Source: Fodinibius sp034521915
GTDB taxonomy: Bacteria > Bacteroidota > Rhodothermia > Balneolales > Balneolaceae
Assembly (NCBI RefSeq): GCF_034521915.1
Contig: NZ_JAXHLU010000006.1
Location: forward strand, 1-64,000
Direction: 5' to 3'
Length of the DNA: 64,000 nucleotides
A program made the position numbers and the translations under genes. Positions 1 through 7,540 of the stretch are shown one piece after another. Numbering within the stretch: position 1 is the first letter of the stretch; each line of letters begins with the position of its first letter. Under the pieces are notes generated by a model, which did no database searches, was not told the origin of the DNA, and saw nothing but the letters and a program-made list of their open reading frames with translations.

Positions 1-10
1 ATGGTTTAAT

Positions 11-43
11 AGATTTGCTAAGTTTTGGAAACTTAGCAAATCT
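11..43. terminator. Perfect inverted repeat after the SDR gene
   Basis: Two 15-base arms (11-25 and 29-43) pair perfectly around a TGG loop, just past the stop of the leftward SDR gene. There is no clear T-run after the hairpin on the minus strand, so it may be a transcript-end stem rather than a classical intrinsic terminator. Confidence 0.5.
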
Positions 44-51
44 TAAACGAA

Positions 52-765
52 TCAGCTTTTACCATAAACGGTAACAATACTTCCCCGCGTCACTTCATTT
101 TCAGGAGAAACCAGGTAGGCAATTTGCCGGGCCAGCTGTTCGGGTTTGGGCCACTTGTCAAAATCGGCGTTCGGCATTCCTTCACGGTTTTGGGGCGTGT
201 CGATTACCGATGGGGCTATGGCGTTGACCAGGATGTCATCTTCCACTACTTCAGCGGCTAACGATTCTGTGAGTGCGGCCACGCCTGCTTTGGATGTGGT
301 ATAGGCCGTCATGCCAGCACCTTGTCGTGGTTCCAGTGCGGGACGTGCGGCAATGTTGACAATACGTCCACCGTTGCCCTGATCTTTAAAATGCTGAACA
401 GCAGCACGACAACTATTATAGCAGGTTACGAGATTCATATTAATCTGCTTCATAAATCCAGCTTTGTCGGTGTCTTCGATAGCGCCCATTCCAAATCCAC
501 CGGCAATGTGAATGGATCCCCAGAGTGGACCGTTGGAAGCAATGGCATCCTCAAAAAAAGATTGTGCCTGATCTTCATCGGTAAGATCTACACCTACTTT
601 GGTGAATACATCGTCGTGATCAGAAAACTCAAATGAGTCCAATTCATCTTGATTAAAACAGGGCACGCTGCATTTGGCTCCTTCATCAATTAACAATTGC
701 ACAACGGCCGTGCCCAGCGATCCGGCACCGCCTGTAATAATGATGTGTCCATCGGAAAAATCCAT
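52..765 (-). CDS. SDR family NAD(P)-dependent oxidoreductase
   Basis: A 237-residue classical short-chain dehydrogenase/reductase with a Rossmann fold, expected to be soluble and cytoplasmic. The N-terminus carries the cofactor motif TGGAGSLG (residues 11-18). A central IAGG stands where the family has NNAG. The catalytic YTTSK (Tyr-x-x-x-Lys) lies near residue 154. The family oxidises or reduces alcohol and carbonyl groups with NAD(P)H; the substrate cannot be told from sequence. It is transcribed alone, leftward, with a hairpin just after its stop and a dispersed repeat upstream. Length is normal for the family. Confidence 0.9.
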   Translation of the reverse strand: MDFSDGHIIITGGAGSLGTAVVQLLIDEGAKCSVPCFNQDELDSFEFSDHDDVFTKVGVDLTDEDQAQSFFEDAIASNGPLWGSIHIAGGFGMGAIEDTDKAGFMKQINMNLVTCYNSCRAAVQHFKDQGNGGRIVNIAARPALEPRQGAGMTAYTTSKAGVAALTESLAAEVVEDDILVNAIAPSVIDTPQNREGMPNADFDKWPKPEQLARQIAYLVSPENEVTRGSIVTVYGKS

Positions 766-876
766 AGTAATTTATTTAGTTTGATATTGAACTAAAATAA
801 CAAGCTGTCATGGTAATTCATTCAAAAAATAATACTAAAAGGGAGACTAAAAACCGGAAAACAGAAGTTTATGATA

Positions 877-1092
877 GAGGCCTTTGCAAAACCTTACTGT
901 CATTGCGCCTTGTCCTGCCCATGCGGGGAATGCAATGAGGCGATCTCCTTTTATTAGCTTTGATTAGGAGATTGCCTGCCTATGCCGAAGCTTTCATAGC
1001 ATATTAAGTTATCTTTCATAGAAGGCTCCGGGTAGGCAGGCTTCTCAGGCTCGCAATGACAGGCTCGATGTACTGGGTTTTGCAAAGGTCTC
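877..1092. repeat. MITE-like dispersed repeat, copy 1
   Basis: The 216-base element is bounded by 17-base terminal inverted repeats, GAGGCCTTTGCAAAACC on the left and its complement with one mismatch on the right (1076-1092). A second inner pair, TGTCATTGCG at 899 and CGCAATGACA at 1052, gives nested palindromes. Compared with the copy at 15612-15796 it holds an extra internal hairpin segment of about 30 bases (GATCTCC...GGAGAT). It has no coding capacity and ends 18 bases beyond the stop of the neighbouring permease. It fills most of the 766-1110 gap. Confidence 0.8.
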
Positions 1093-1110
1093 CCATAGTG
1101 GAATAAGAGA

Positions 1111-3144
1111 TCAGTCAGCAGTAGCTGAAAAAATATCATGGGCCGTTTGTATGGCCTTGTTGGGACCAACAAACACAACATGATCACCCTCCCGAATTTC
1201 GGTTTGGCCACGAGGTACTACAAAATCGTCGTCCCGGATTAGGGCAGCTATGACGCATTGTTCAGGAATATCGATGTCCTGTATGATCTGGCCCACCACT
1301 TTGGCGTTCTTTGGAACTTCCATATCAATCAAACTTGCAATCCCACTTTCAATTTCGAAAAGATCGGCAACACTGGGACGGTCAAGGTGATTTTCCACCA
1401 TGGCTGAGGTGGCATAGGGAGCGCTTATACAAACAATGCCATTATCCTCAAGCAGAGATACATACGATGGATCCCGGGCTATAGCAATCACATGATCAAT
1501 ACCCAATCGTTTGGCCTGGAGTGCCATGATAGAGTTTCGCTCATCGTCATTGGTAGCAGCAATAGCCACATCCATTTTATGAGGTTCCACTTGTTCAAGG
1601 ATTTCCTGTTTGGTGCCATCACCATGGAAGATGGGGACATTATAGCGTTGTTCCAGTTCCTCGCACGTTTTTTCATCCTGTTCAATAAAGGTTATTTGGT
1701 ATTCTGATGAACGAAAGACCATGCGAAATTCGTCTTGTTTCAGCAGGCGATCGGCAATATTACTGCCCAAATGACCGCCTCCAATGATGAGTACATTCAT
1801 GTGAGGCCTCCAATAAGCTTGAATTTTAATTTTAATGCGTTGTATAAATTCCGGGATCCCACTCAGATCTTCGCGGTTGCTCGGTTGCAAAAGATAAAGC
1901 ACGCCACCAATAGCCGTCAAAATAGTGCCTAAGAAAAGGCTTTGGGGATCTAACGTTGGCACGAAAAACCAGCAGGTAATAATACCTAATATAGGAACGA
2001 CAGGGTACAATATAATTTTAAAAGGTCGCCGCAGGTTGGGCATGTGCTGGTGAAGGGCAATGACGGCATAATTTACAATACCGATGGCAATCAGGTAACC
2101 AAAGCTACTTGCTGATGCAAGTAGTCTTACAATACCGGATGATCCAAGTACGGCTACGAGCCCGGCACAGACAAAAAGGGCAATATGAGGAGTTTTATAT
2201 GTAGAGTGAAGCCGGGCAAAAATGTTGGGAAAGTGACCGTCGCGTCCCAGCGCAAAAAGCACGCGCGAGCTGGCCCCCAAAGTAACACTAAAAGCCGAAA
2301 GACTTGCCATAATGGTTGCAATAATACCGGCCCAGCGTCCCCATGCCCCGAATAGCACGTCAGCAATATAGATAAATGGCGTACTTGTTTGAGCTAAATC
2401 GGTATAGTGTACTACACCCATCATGACCCAAAGCAAAAGTACGTAAATGGCAATGCCCACGCCGAGTGTGATAAAAATAGCCCGCGGAATATTTTTTGCC
2501 GGTTCGATGATTTCTTCGGCTGCCACGGTAATCAGATCAAAGCCGACATAGGAGATGTAAATTAATCCCATAGTAGGAATTAAGGGTCCGTATCCCATAG
2601 GGGCAATGGGATCAAGATTTGCCGGTTCCACATGGAAAGCGCCAAGTACGCCCACGCCCACAAGCACAATCAGCTCAATGATATTCATTACTGCGATAAA
2701 GGTAAGTGCTTCGGCCTGTCCCCGTAAGTTGATGAGCGTAAAGACAACGGTTGTTAGAGCAACGATAAGAATAACACTTACCTCCGGCAGAAAATAGTTT
2801 TTGATAGTAAGTGCAAAAATAACGGCATACAGGGAGCAGGCTAATGTGTTGCCAATCCAAAAAAACCATCCGGTAAGAAAAGCAACGGGGCGTGGCAGCG
2901 TTCTGCTGGTGAATGAATATCCGCCGCCGGCAATGGGAATTGCTGCCCCCAACTCACTATAACTGAAGGCTGTGAATAAGGTTAGTAAGCCCATGGCAAG
3001 ATAAGCGATAATGCCGAGTGGACCGGCCGATTCGGCAACCTCGCTGGGCAGTGCAAATACACCGGGACCCATCATGGCTCCAATCCCGATCATCACCGCC
3101 ATGAACAGTCCAATATTTCGCTTAAATCCTGATTGTTCTGCCAT
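1111..3144 (-). CDS. APC-family permease fused to a TrkA/RCK domain
   Basis: A 677-residue inner-membrane transporter. Residues 1 to about 425 are an APC superfamily amino-acid/polyamine/organocation permease with about 12 membrane segments; the N-terminal helix-break motif reads IGIGAMMGPGVFALP. Residues 449-677 form a cytosolic regulatory module: a TrkA-N/RCK-N Rossmann fold starting at VLIIGGGHLGSNIADRLL with an acidic strand end (FIEQDE), then an RCK-C-like domain (about 590-677). RCK modules gate potassium transporters by binding nucleotides or ions, so flux through this permease is probably gated by a ligand. The substrate is unknown. Most APC permeases of this length lack such a tail, though tailed versions exist in other bacteria and archaea. 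Confidence 0.85.
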   Translation of the reverse strand: MAEQSGFKRNIGLFMAVMIGIGAMMGPGVFALPSEVAESAGPLGIIAYLAMGLLTLFTAFSYSELGAAIPIAGGGYSFTSRTLPRPVAFLTGWFFWIGNTLACSLYAVIFALTIKNYFLPEVSVILIVALTTVVFTLINLRGQAEALTFIAVMNIIELIVLVGVGVLGAFHVEPANLDPIAPMGYGPLIPTMGLIYISYVGFDLITVAAEEIIEPAKNIPRAIFITLGVGIAIYVLLLWVMMGVVHYTDLAQTSTPFIYIADVLFGAWGRWAGIIATIMASLSAFSVTLGASSRVLFALGRDGHFPNIFARLHSTYKTPHIALFVCAGLVAVLGSSGIVRLLASASSFGYLIAIGIVNYAVIALHQHMPNLRRPFKIILYPVVPILGIITCWFFVPTLDPQSLFLGTILTAIGGVLYLLQPSNREDLSGIPEFIQRIKIKIQAYWRPHMNVLIIGGGHLGSNIADRLLKQDEFRMVFRSSEYQITFIEQDEKTCEELEQRYNVPIFHGDGTKQEILEQVEPHKMDVAIAATNDDERNSIMALQAKRLGIDHVIAIARDPSYVSLLEDNGIVCISAPYATSAMVENHLDRPSVADLFEIESGIASLIDMEVPKNAKVVGQIIQDIDIPEQCVIAALIRDDDFVVPRGQTEIREGDHVVFVGPNKAIQTAHDIFSATAD

Positions 3145-3320
3145 AGGATCTTATTTCGTGATATTAAATCACCGGTATTTTAAAAAGTGTTTCGTTTTCT
3201 ATATAGAAATATAGGAGAGATAAATAAATGGCAGTATATCTATTTGAGTTCTCATCGTCAATGATGAAAGATAGTTCGATGTAAAAGTAGGCTCGCAATC
3301 ACAAGTGCCATTTCTGCTCC

Positions 3321-3429
3321 TGTCATTTCGAATAAGATTGGTAAGCAATCGCATGGAGGAATTTTTGGAAGCAGGAAAGTGAGTTTAATGATGATAGATT
3401 CCTCGACTACGTTTTACTTCGCTCGGAAG
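3321..3429. repeat. Truncated dispersed repeat
   Basis: The left end begins TGTCATTTCGAA, and the right part contains CCTCGACTACG and TTCGCTCGGAA, features of palindromic repeats that normally close with TTCGGAATGACA. Here the right terminus is missing and the sequence runs straight into the stub of an APC gene. Related to the element at 5384-5480. Confidence 0.5.
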
Positions 3430-3436
3430 GTTATGG

Positions 3437-3532
3437 TTAGTAGGCCAGCAAAAAAATACCGGCTCCAATCATGGTGCCGGCCCCAATGGTTAAAGCATAC
3501 CAAAAGCCAAGCTCGCGTCGTAAATCAGCCAT
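3437..3532 (-). pseudogene. N-terminal stub of a second APC permease
   Basis: A 31-codon open frame reads MADLRRELGFWYALTIGAG and continues TMIGAGIFLLAY before a stop. This is the typical start and first helix of an APC superfamily transporter, including the glycine-rich helix break GAGTMIGAGIF, but everything after the first helix is gone. It lies on the same strand as, and upstream of, the complete APC-TrkA gene, and abuts a truncated repeat at 3321-3429. The simplest reading is a gene remnant left by a deletion at the repeat. Expression as a single-helix microprotein cannot be excluded. Confidence 0.65.
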
Positions 3533-3640
3533 ACATATAAAATATTAATCTGAACGAATGAGCGGGAAAGTTATGAATTTCTCTCAATATCACAATATTA
3601 AGCTTATTAATTTGAATTTAATGAAAAGCTTCACTTTCCG

Positions 3641-3648
3641 TACCTTTG
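3641..3648 (+). promoter_or_regulatory. Candidate Bacteroidota -7 element
   Basis: TACCTTTG fits the TAnnTTTG -7 consensus and lies 47 bases before the RraB-like start. No TTG is placed at the usual 19-21 base spacing, so support rests on the -7 box alone. Confidence 0.4.
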
Positions 3649-3695
3649 ATGATGGAATTAAAAATATTAAGAGCTAAAAATTAATTTCAAACACG

Positions 3696-4034
3696 ATGGC
3701 ACGAAAAACAGTAGAGCAGATGGCAGTTAACAATATTAAGACGCCGGATGGTGATCTGGACGTCGAGCGGTCCATGGAGTTCTTTTTGTATTTCCCAACC
3801 GAATGGGACGCCCATGTAACCGAATCCTGCCTGATGAATTTGCAGTTTGATACCTCGGTGCATTACTCGGAATCGTCGGATAATTGGTTGTGTCTGGCAA
3901 AGAAAGAGATTAAGCCTACATCGGATCGCCTGTTGGAGCTTAAGAACTTTTTTGAGCGTTTGGCTAAAGCTAAAAACGGCAGCTATGATGGCTGGGGCAC
4001 TACAGTTATAGAAGATAAATCCGACATTGTATAG
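3696..4034 (+). CDS. RraB-family (RNase E inhibitor-like) protein
   Basis: A 112-residue soluble protein with the RraB fold signature: an acidic DGDLDVERSMEFFLYFP segment early on, a central WLCLAKKEI strand, and the family-typical ending GSYDGWGTTV. In Enterobacteria RraB binds RNase E and damps mRNA decay. In Bacteroidota the homologues are uncharacterised, and whether this one contacts RNase E/G is unknown. It ends 54 bases before the M48 protease gene on the same strand, so the two may be co-transcribed. The family assignment rests on motif resemblance only. Confidence 0.7.
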   Translation: MARKTVEQMAVNNIKTPDGDLDVERSMEFFLYFPTEWDAHVTESCLMNLQFDTSVHYSESSDNWLCLAKKEIKPTSDRLLELKNFFERLAKAKNGSYDGWGTTVIEDKSDIV

Positions 4035-4088
4035 CGAATATCACATCAGAAGAATTAGTTCTTAAAAGTTTAGAACCTCGATAAATAG

Positions 4089-5321
4089 ATGAACATTTTT
4101 GCAGTAATTATTTTAGCCACGCTGGCTATCGATTTTATACTGAACTTGGTGAGCGACTATCTGAATTTACAGTCGCTGGATGAGGGACTGCCCGAAGAAT
4201 TTCAGGATGTGTACGATGAGGAGACCTACGATAAATCCCAGCGATACACGAAAGAACGAACCAGGTTTGGAATCCTGACATCAGTATTTAATCTGGCATT
4301 ATTACTGGTATTCTGGTTTGCCGGTGGATTTCAATGGCTTGACGAAATCGTTCGCAGCTGGGAGCTCGGCGTCATCTGGACCGGCCTCGTGTATATTGGG
4401 ATTCTTATCTTTGCCAAGCAAATACTATCGCTGCCCTTCAGCATTTATTCCACATTTGTAATTGAAGAGAAGTACGGGTTTAACAAAACCACTCCTAAAA
4501 CTTTTGTTTTGGATTTACTGAAAGGATTGGGATTAAGCATCGTGCTCGGCGGTCCGTTATTGGGCGGTATTCTGGTGTTCTTTACGTTTATTGATCAGTA
4601 TGCATGGCTGTATGCCTGGGGCGCTGTTACGGTCTTTACGCTCTTTATACAGTTTATCGCTCCAAAGTGGATTATGCCCATCTTCAACGATTTTGAGCCA
4701 CTCGAGGATAGCGATCTCCGACAAAAAATACGTGATTATGCCGACAAGGTGAACTTTGCGATGGAGGGCGTCTATGTGATGGACGGCTCCAAGCGCAGCA
4801 GCAAGTCGAATGCGTTTTTTACTGGCTTTGGAAAAAATAAGCGTATTGCCCTCTATGATACGCTGATTAATAATCACGAAGAAGATGAGCTGGTCGCAGT
4901 GTTGGCGCATGAAATTGGTCACTATAAGAAAAAGCACATCATCAAAAATATGGTACTCAGCATTGCCCAGACGGGAATCATGTTTTTCCTGCTATCGATC
5001 TTCCTTAATTCGGAGGGACTTTTTGATGCCTTTTATATGGAGCAGATGTCGGTGTATGCCGGACTTATTTTCTTTGGTATGCTCTATGCGCCCATTGATA
5101 TGATCGTCTCTCTCTTTATGCAAATTCTGTCACGGAAGTATGAGTTTGAAGCAGATGAATTTGCTTCTACAACCTATAAAAAAGAGCCGATGATCGAAGC
5201 GCTGAAAAAGTTATCCAAGGATAACCTATCAAATCTGACGCCCCATCCATTTTACGTGTTTTTAAACTATTCGCACCCTCCGGTGCTCGAGCGTATAAAA
5301 GCAATTAGGGCCACAGATTAA
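4089..5321 (+). CDS. M48 family metalloprotease (Ste24/CAAX-protease type)
   Basis: A 410-residue integral-membrane zinc protease of the Ste24 type. The zinc motif HEIGH is at residues 274-278 and the third ligand is the Glu of EADEFA near 354. Several hydrophobic segments precede the catalytic domain (about residues 1-20, 60-80, 95-115, 145-165, 175-200) and two follow the HEIGH helix, as in Ste24. Eukaryotic relatives trim prenylated proteins; bacterial ones act in membrane-protein quality control, and the natural substrate here is unknown. Length and ligands are complete, so it should be active. It follows the RraB-like gene and is followed by repeat-rich non-coding DNA. Confidence 0.9.
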   Translation: MNIFAVIILATLAIDFILNLVSDYLNLQSLDEGLPEEFQDVYDEETYDKSQRYTKERTRFGILTSVFNLALLLVFWFAGGFQWLDEIVRSWELGVIWTGLVYIGILIFAKQILSLPFSIYSTFVIEEKYGFNKTTPKTFVLDLLKGLGLSIVLGGPLLGGILVFFTFIDQYAWLYAWGAVTVFTLFIQFIAPKWIMPIFNDFEPLEDSDLRQKIRDYADKVNFAMEGVYVMDGSKRSSKSNAFFTGFGKNKRIALYDTLINNHEEDELVAVLAHEIGHYKKKHIIKNMVLSIAQTGIMFFLLSIFLNSEGLFDAFYMEQMSVYAGLIFFGMLYAPIDMIVSLFMQILSRKYEFEADEFASTTYKKEPMIEALKKLSKDNLSNLTPHPFYVFLNYSHPPVLERIKAIRATD

Positions 5322-5383
5322 CCCTGATATTGTGAGTTTCGTCCCGTAGTAGAGTTACAAAACGAGAGGTGGGGTTACTATTC

Positions 5384-5480
5384 TGTCATCTCGATCGTAG
5401 GGAGAGATCTTTGTTTTCGATAAATAACGGTAGGCTAAAACATGGATTTCTCAATTCGCATAACTACATTCGAAATGACA
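5384..5480. repeat. Palindromic dispersed repeat
   Basis: The element opens with TGTCATCTCGA and closes with TTCGAAATGACA, with inner GAGAGATCTTT and GGATTTCTC arms, so it folds back on itself. It sits in the 5322-5746 gap downstream of the M48 gene. Bases 5481-5640 hold further short inverted repeats (for example ATTTCC/GGAAAT at 5519-5542) and no gene. Confidence 0.6.
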
Positions 5481-5690
5481 AGATGCTGTTTGCAAGATCA
5501 ATCTCCCACTACTGCGTTATTTCCTACGCTAAAGCTTCGGAAATCAAGAAAACTCTGTAGTGCAAGCTAAATCTCTCTTCTCCCACCGAATTCCTCGGGG
5601 CACGCAAGAGGGACTTTTAAGCTGATAGTTTAATGAAAAAATCTTAGCATAGGTGGAAAAAAGGATTGAAAATTATAAATTTTGTTTTCT

Positions 5691-5708
5691 AAGTGTCTTA
5701 GTGGTAAA
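5691..5708 (+). repeat. Short leader repeat, copy 1
   Basis: AGTGTCTTAGTGGTAAA occurs here, 38 bases before the sigma-factor start, and again identically at 7511-7527, 13 bases before the cystathionine gamma-synthase start. Both copies are in the same orientation relative to the downstream gene. Confidence 0.6.
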
Positions 5709-5746
5709 GAAGAAATAACAAATAATAGAAATAGATCTTTGTCTAA

Positions 5747-6358
5747 ATGACAGACAATCAACTAAATACTGAACTACTCTGGCAAAAGTTCAGCGATCAG
5801 GTGCGGGGTTTTATCCGCTCCAAAGTATCAAGCGATGAGGTAGCCGAAGATATCCTGCAGGATATCTTTATTCGCATACACGAAGGTATTGGAAATCTTA
5901 AACATGAGGATCGCGTACAATCGTGGGTTTTTGGTATTGCCCATCGGGCGTTGGCTGATTATTATCGTCAAGAGGGCAGGGATAAAGAAGAGCCGGCCGG
6001 GCCTGATATTAAAACAGGCGGTGATAAAGATTTTATTTTTGATCTAAACGAGTTCGAGGGTGAGCACGATGTCCACGAAGAAGTACTATCCTGGCTCATT
6101 CCGATGATTGATGAGTTGTCGGAAAAATATGGAAAGCCGCTTAAAATGGCAGATGTGGAAGGAAAAAAGCAGCAAGAAGTGGCCGATCATCTGGGATTGT
6201 CGCTTTCGGGAGTAAAGTCCCGAGTACAGCGGGCACGACAAAAATTGGGCGAAGTGCTGGCAGCCTGCTGTGAGGTACAATTCGGGGAAGAAGGACGTGC
6301 GGTGGCCTATCACAAATTTAAAGATGAGAGTGGAGAAGAGCCTTGCGAGGATTGTTGA
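5747..6358 (+). CDS. sigZ: SigZ-like ECF RNA polymerase sigma factor
   Basis: A 203-residue ECF sigma factor. Region 2 (about residues 10-80) contains EVAEDILQDIFIRIH and the -10-binding stretch VQSWVFGIAHRALADYYR. Region 4 (about 120-175) carries the helix-turn-helix KQQEVADHLGLSLSGVKSR followed by VQRARQKL. The tail with paired cysteines (AACCEVQFGEEGR and a terminal CEDC) matches the SigZ branch, whose cysteine-rich C-terminus may sense redox state or metal. No anti-sigma factor is encoded next to it, which is normal for SigZ. The next gene, 600 bases downstream, is an ArsI/CadI-like metal-resistance protein, so a link to metal or thiol stress is possible but not shown. Confidence 0.85.
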   Translation: MTDNQLNTELLWQKFSDQVRGFIRSKVSSDEVAEDILQDIFIRIHEGIGNLKHEDRVQSWVFGIAHRALADYYRQEGRDKEEPAGPDIKTGGDKDFIFDLNEFEGEHDVHEEVLSWLIPMIDELSEKYGKPLKMADVEGKKQQEVADHLGLSLSGVKSRVQRARQKLGEVLAACCEVQFGEEGRAVAYHKFKDESGEEPCEDC

Positions 6359-6400
6359 AATTAAATTTCCCTTTGACTGGTGATATTTTAGCTGATATGT

Positions 6401-6820
6401 CCATTTTTTGTCACCAAAAAATAGACGAAAAAAGTGCCGGGGGAATCGTAGATTTTGTTTTTTAAAATTATCATCTCTGGGATTGTTCTTAAGCATAAGT
6501 AGTTATTCTAAACTTATCTTTCCCGCGATTCACCCCGGACCCCCTTTTAAAAGAACCTTGAATTTTAACTATGGTTGTAATTAGGTCTAAGAATTGTGTG
6601 CTTAGGCCAAAAGATGCGAGTGTAGATTTTATACCGGTTCAGAGTGAATACATATTTTTCAAATGAAGAAGGACCATTAAAATCTACGCATCTTGCCGGC
6701 AGAAGCTGGTTCACAATTCTTCAGTCTTGATTTTTTAGTTCCTTTTGTATCAAGACAAAAGGGACACTGGAAAATTAGTTTAGGATATACCGTTCGTTTT
6801 TTGGTGACAAAAAATGAACG
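6401..6820. repeat. Palindrome-rich non-coding block
   Basis: Several inverted repeats are nested in the gap between the sigma factor and the ArsI-like gene. CATTTTTTGTCACCAAAAAA at 6402-6421 recurs inverted at 6797-6816. AGAATTGTG (6590-6598) pairs with CACAATTCT (6712-6720). AAGATGCG...TAGATTTTA (6611-6630) pairs with 6677-6694. CCTTTTGT/ACAAAAGG (6741-6762) forms a tight hairpin. I find no convincing gene. It may be a non-autonomous mobile repeat or a structured RNA. Confidence 0.65.
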
Positions 6821-6948
6821 GAAACTTACACCTTCATAAATCTGTGTAATCAGATTAATAAAAAAAATCTGAGTTAATTTTGCGTCTTTTTCGGTTGGTC
6901 TACGACTACATAGGGTGAAGACATATGAATAATCATCCTAAACCAAAA

Positions 6949-6954
6949 AAGGAG
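6949..6954 (+). promoter_or_regulatory. Strong Shine-Dalgarno deciding the ArsI-like start
   Basis: AAGGAG lies six bases before ATG 6961. Strong Shine-Dalgarno sequences are rare in this phylum, so this one argues for the downstream start and for efficient translation. Confidence 0.65.
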
Positions 6955-6960
6955 ATCATT

Positions 6961-7359
6961 ATGAAACGCATGCACGTAATGTTAAAAGTAAATGACCTTA
7001 ACGAATCTATTGAATTTTATAGCACCCTCTTCGGCGTTGCTCCGACCAAGCAAAAAGAAGATTACGCCAAATGGATGCTCGACGATCCCCGTGTTAACTT
7101 TTCGATTGCCGAGCGTGAGGGAGTCAAAGGTATTGAGCACCTCGGTATTGAGGCCGAAACTGAAGAGGAACTTCAGGAACTGCGATCCAATATCGATCGT
7201 ACCCACGGACTGAAACGTAATGAAGGAGAAACGACCTGCTGCTATGCCAACTCCGACAAAACGTGGATTGCCGATCCCCAGGACGTGGAATGGGAGGCCT
7301 TCCGTACCTTTGGCGAAAGCGAAGAGTACTACGCCGACGAAGAGGTCGCTTGTTGTTAG
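6961..7359 (+). CDS. ArsI/CadI-family VOC protein
   Basis: A 132-residue vicinal-oxygen-chelate (glyoxalase fold) protein of the ArsI/CadI family. ArsI is an Fe(II) dioxygenase that cleaves the C-As bond of trivalent organoarsenicals; CadI is induced by cadmium. The N-terminus KRMHVMLKVNDL with FYSTLFG, the EHLGIEAE segment, a CC pair in ETTCCYANSDKTWI, and a terminal ACC fit the family; the vicinal cysteines are the arsenical-binding site in ArsI. I chose ATG 6961 over the in-frame ATG 6925 because AAGGAG (6949-6954) is well spaced before 6961 and the resulting N-terminus matches the family. An intrinsic terminator follows. Confidence 0.82.
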   Translation: MKRMHVMLKVNDLNESIEFYSTLFGVAPTKQKEDYAKWMLDDPRVNFSIAEREGVKGIEHLGIEAETEEELQELRSNIDRTHGLKRNEGETTCCYANSDKTWIADPQDVEWEAFRTFGESEEYYADEEVACC

Positions 7360-7368
7360 TAAACTTTG

Positions 7369-7403
7369 GCCCGGTTCCATGTCGAATGGGATCGGGCTTT
7401 TTT
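7369..7403 (+). terminator. Intrinsic terminator after the ArsI-like gene
   Basis: Arms GCCCGGTTCCAT (7369-7380) and ATGGGATCGGGC (7386-7397) pair with two G-T wobbles around a 5-base loop and are followed by six T residues. Confidence 0.85.
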
Positions 7404-7510
7404 AAATTGCAGTAACTTTACGACCTTTCCCTTATACAGTTTTTTCTTCTGCCGAATAACGAAGAAAATTATAATCACAAATTAAGACATAATTTTTTCT
7501 CGGTGTTCTG

Positions 7511-7527
7511 AGTGTCTTAGTGGTAAA
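7511..7527 (+). repeat. Short leader repeat, copy 2
   Basis: Identical over 17 bases to the copy at 5692-5708, 13 bases before the ATG of the downstream gene. A GTG inside it (7520) is in frame with that gene but is probably not the start because it belongs to the repeat. Confidence 0.6.
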
Positions 7528-7540
7528 AAACATCAAACTT

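Noticed and set aside
6925..6960. ATG 6925 as start of the ArsI-like gene
   Set aside because: A strong AAGGAG lies within this stretch and points to ATG 6961, which gives the family N-terminus.
7520..7540. GTG 7520 as start of the PLP enzyme
   Set aside because: The GTG lies in a repeat shared with another leader and adds seven residues not typical of the family; ATG 7541 is better.
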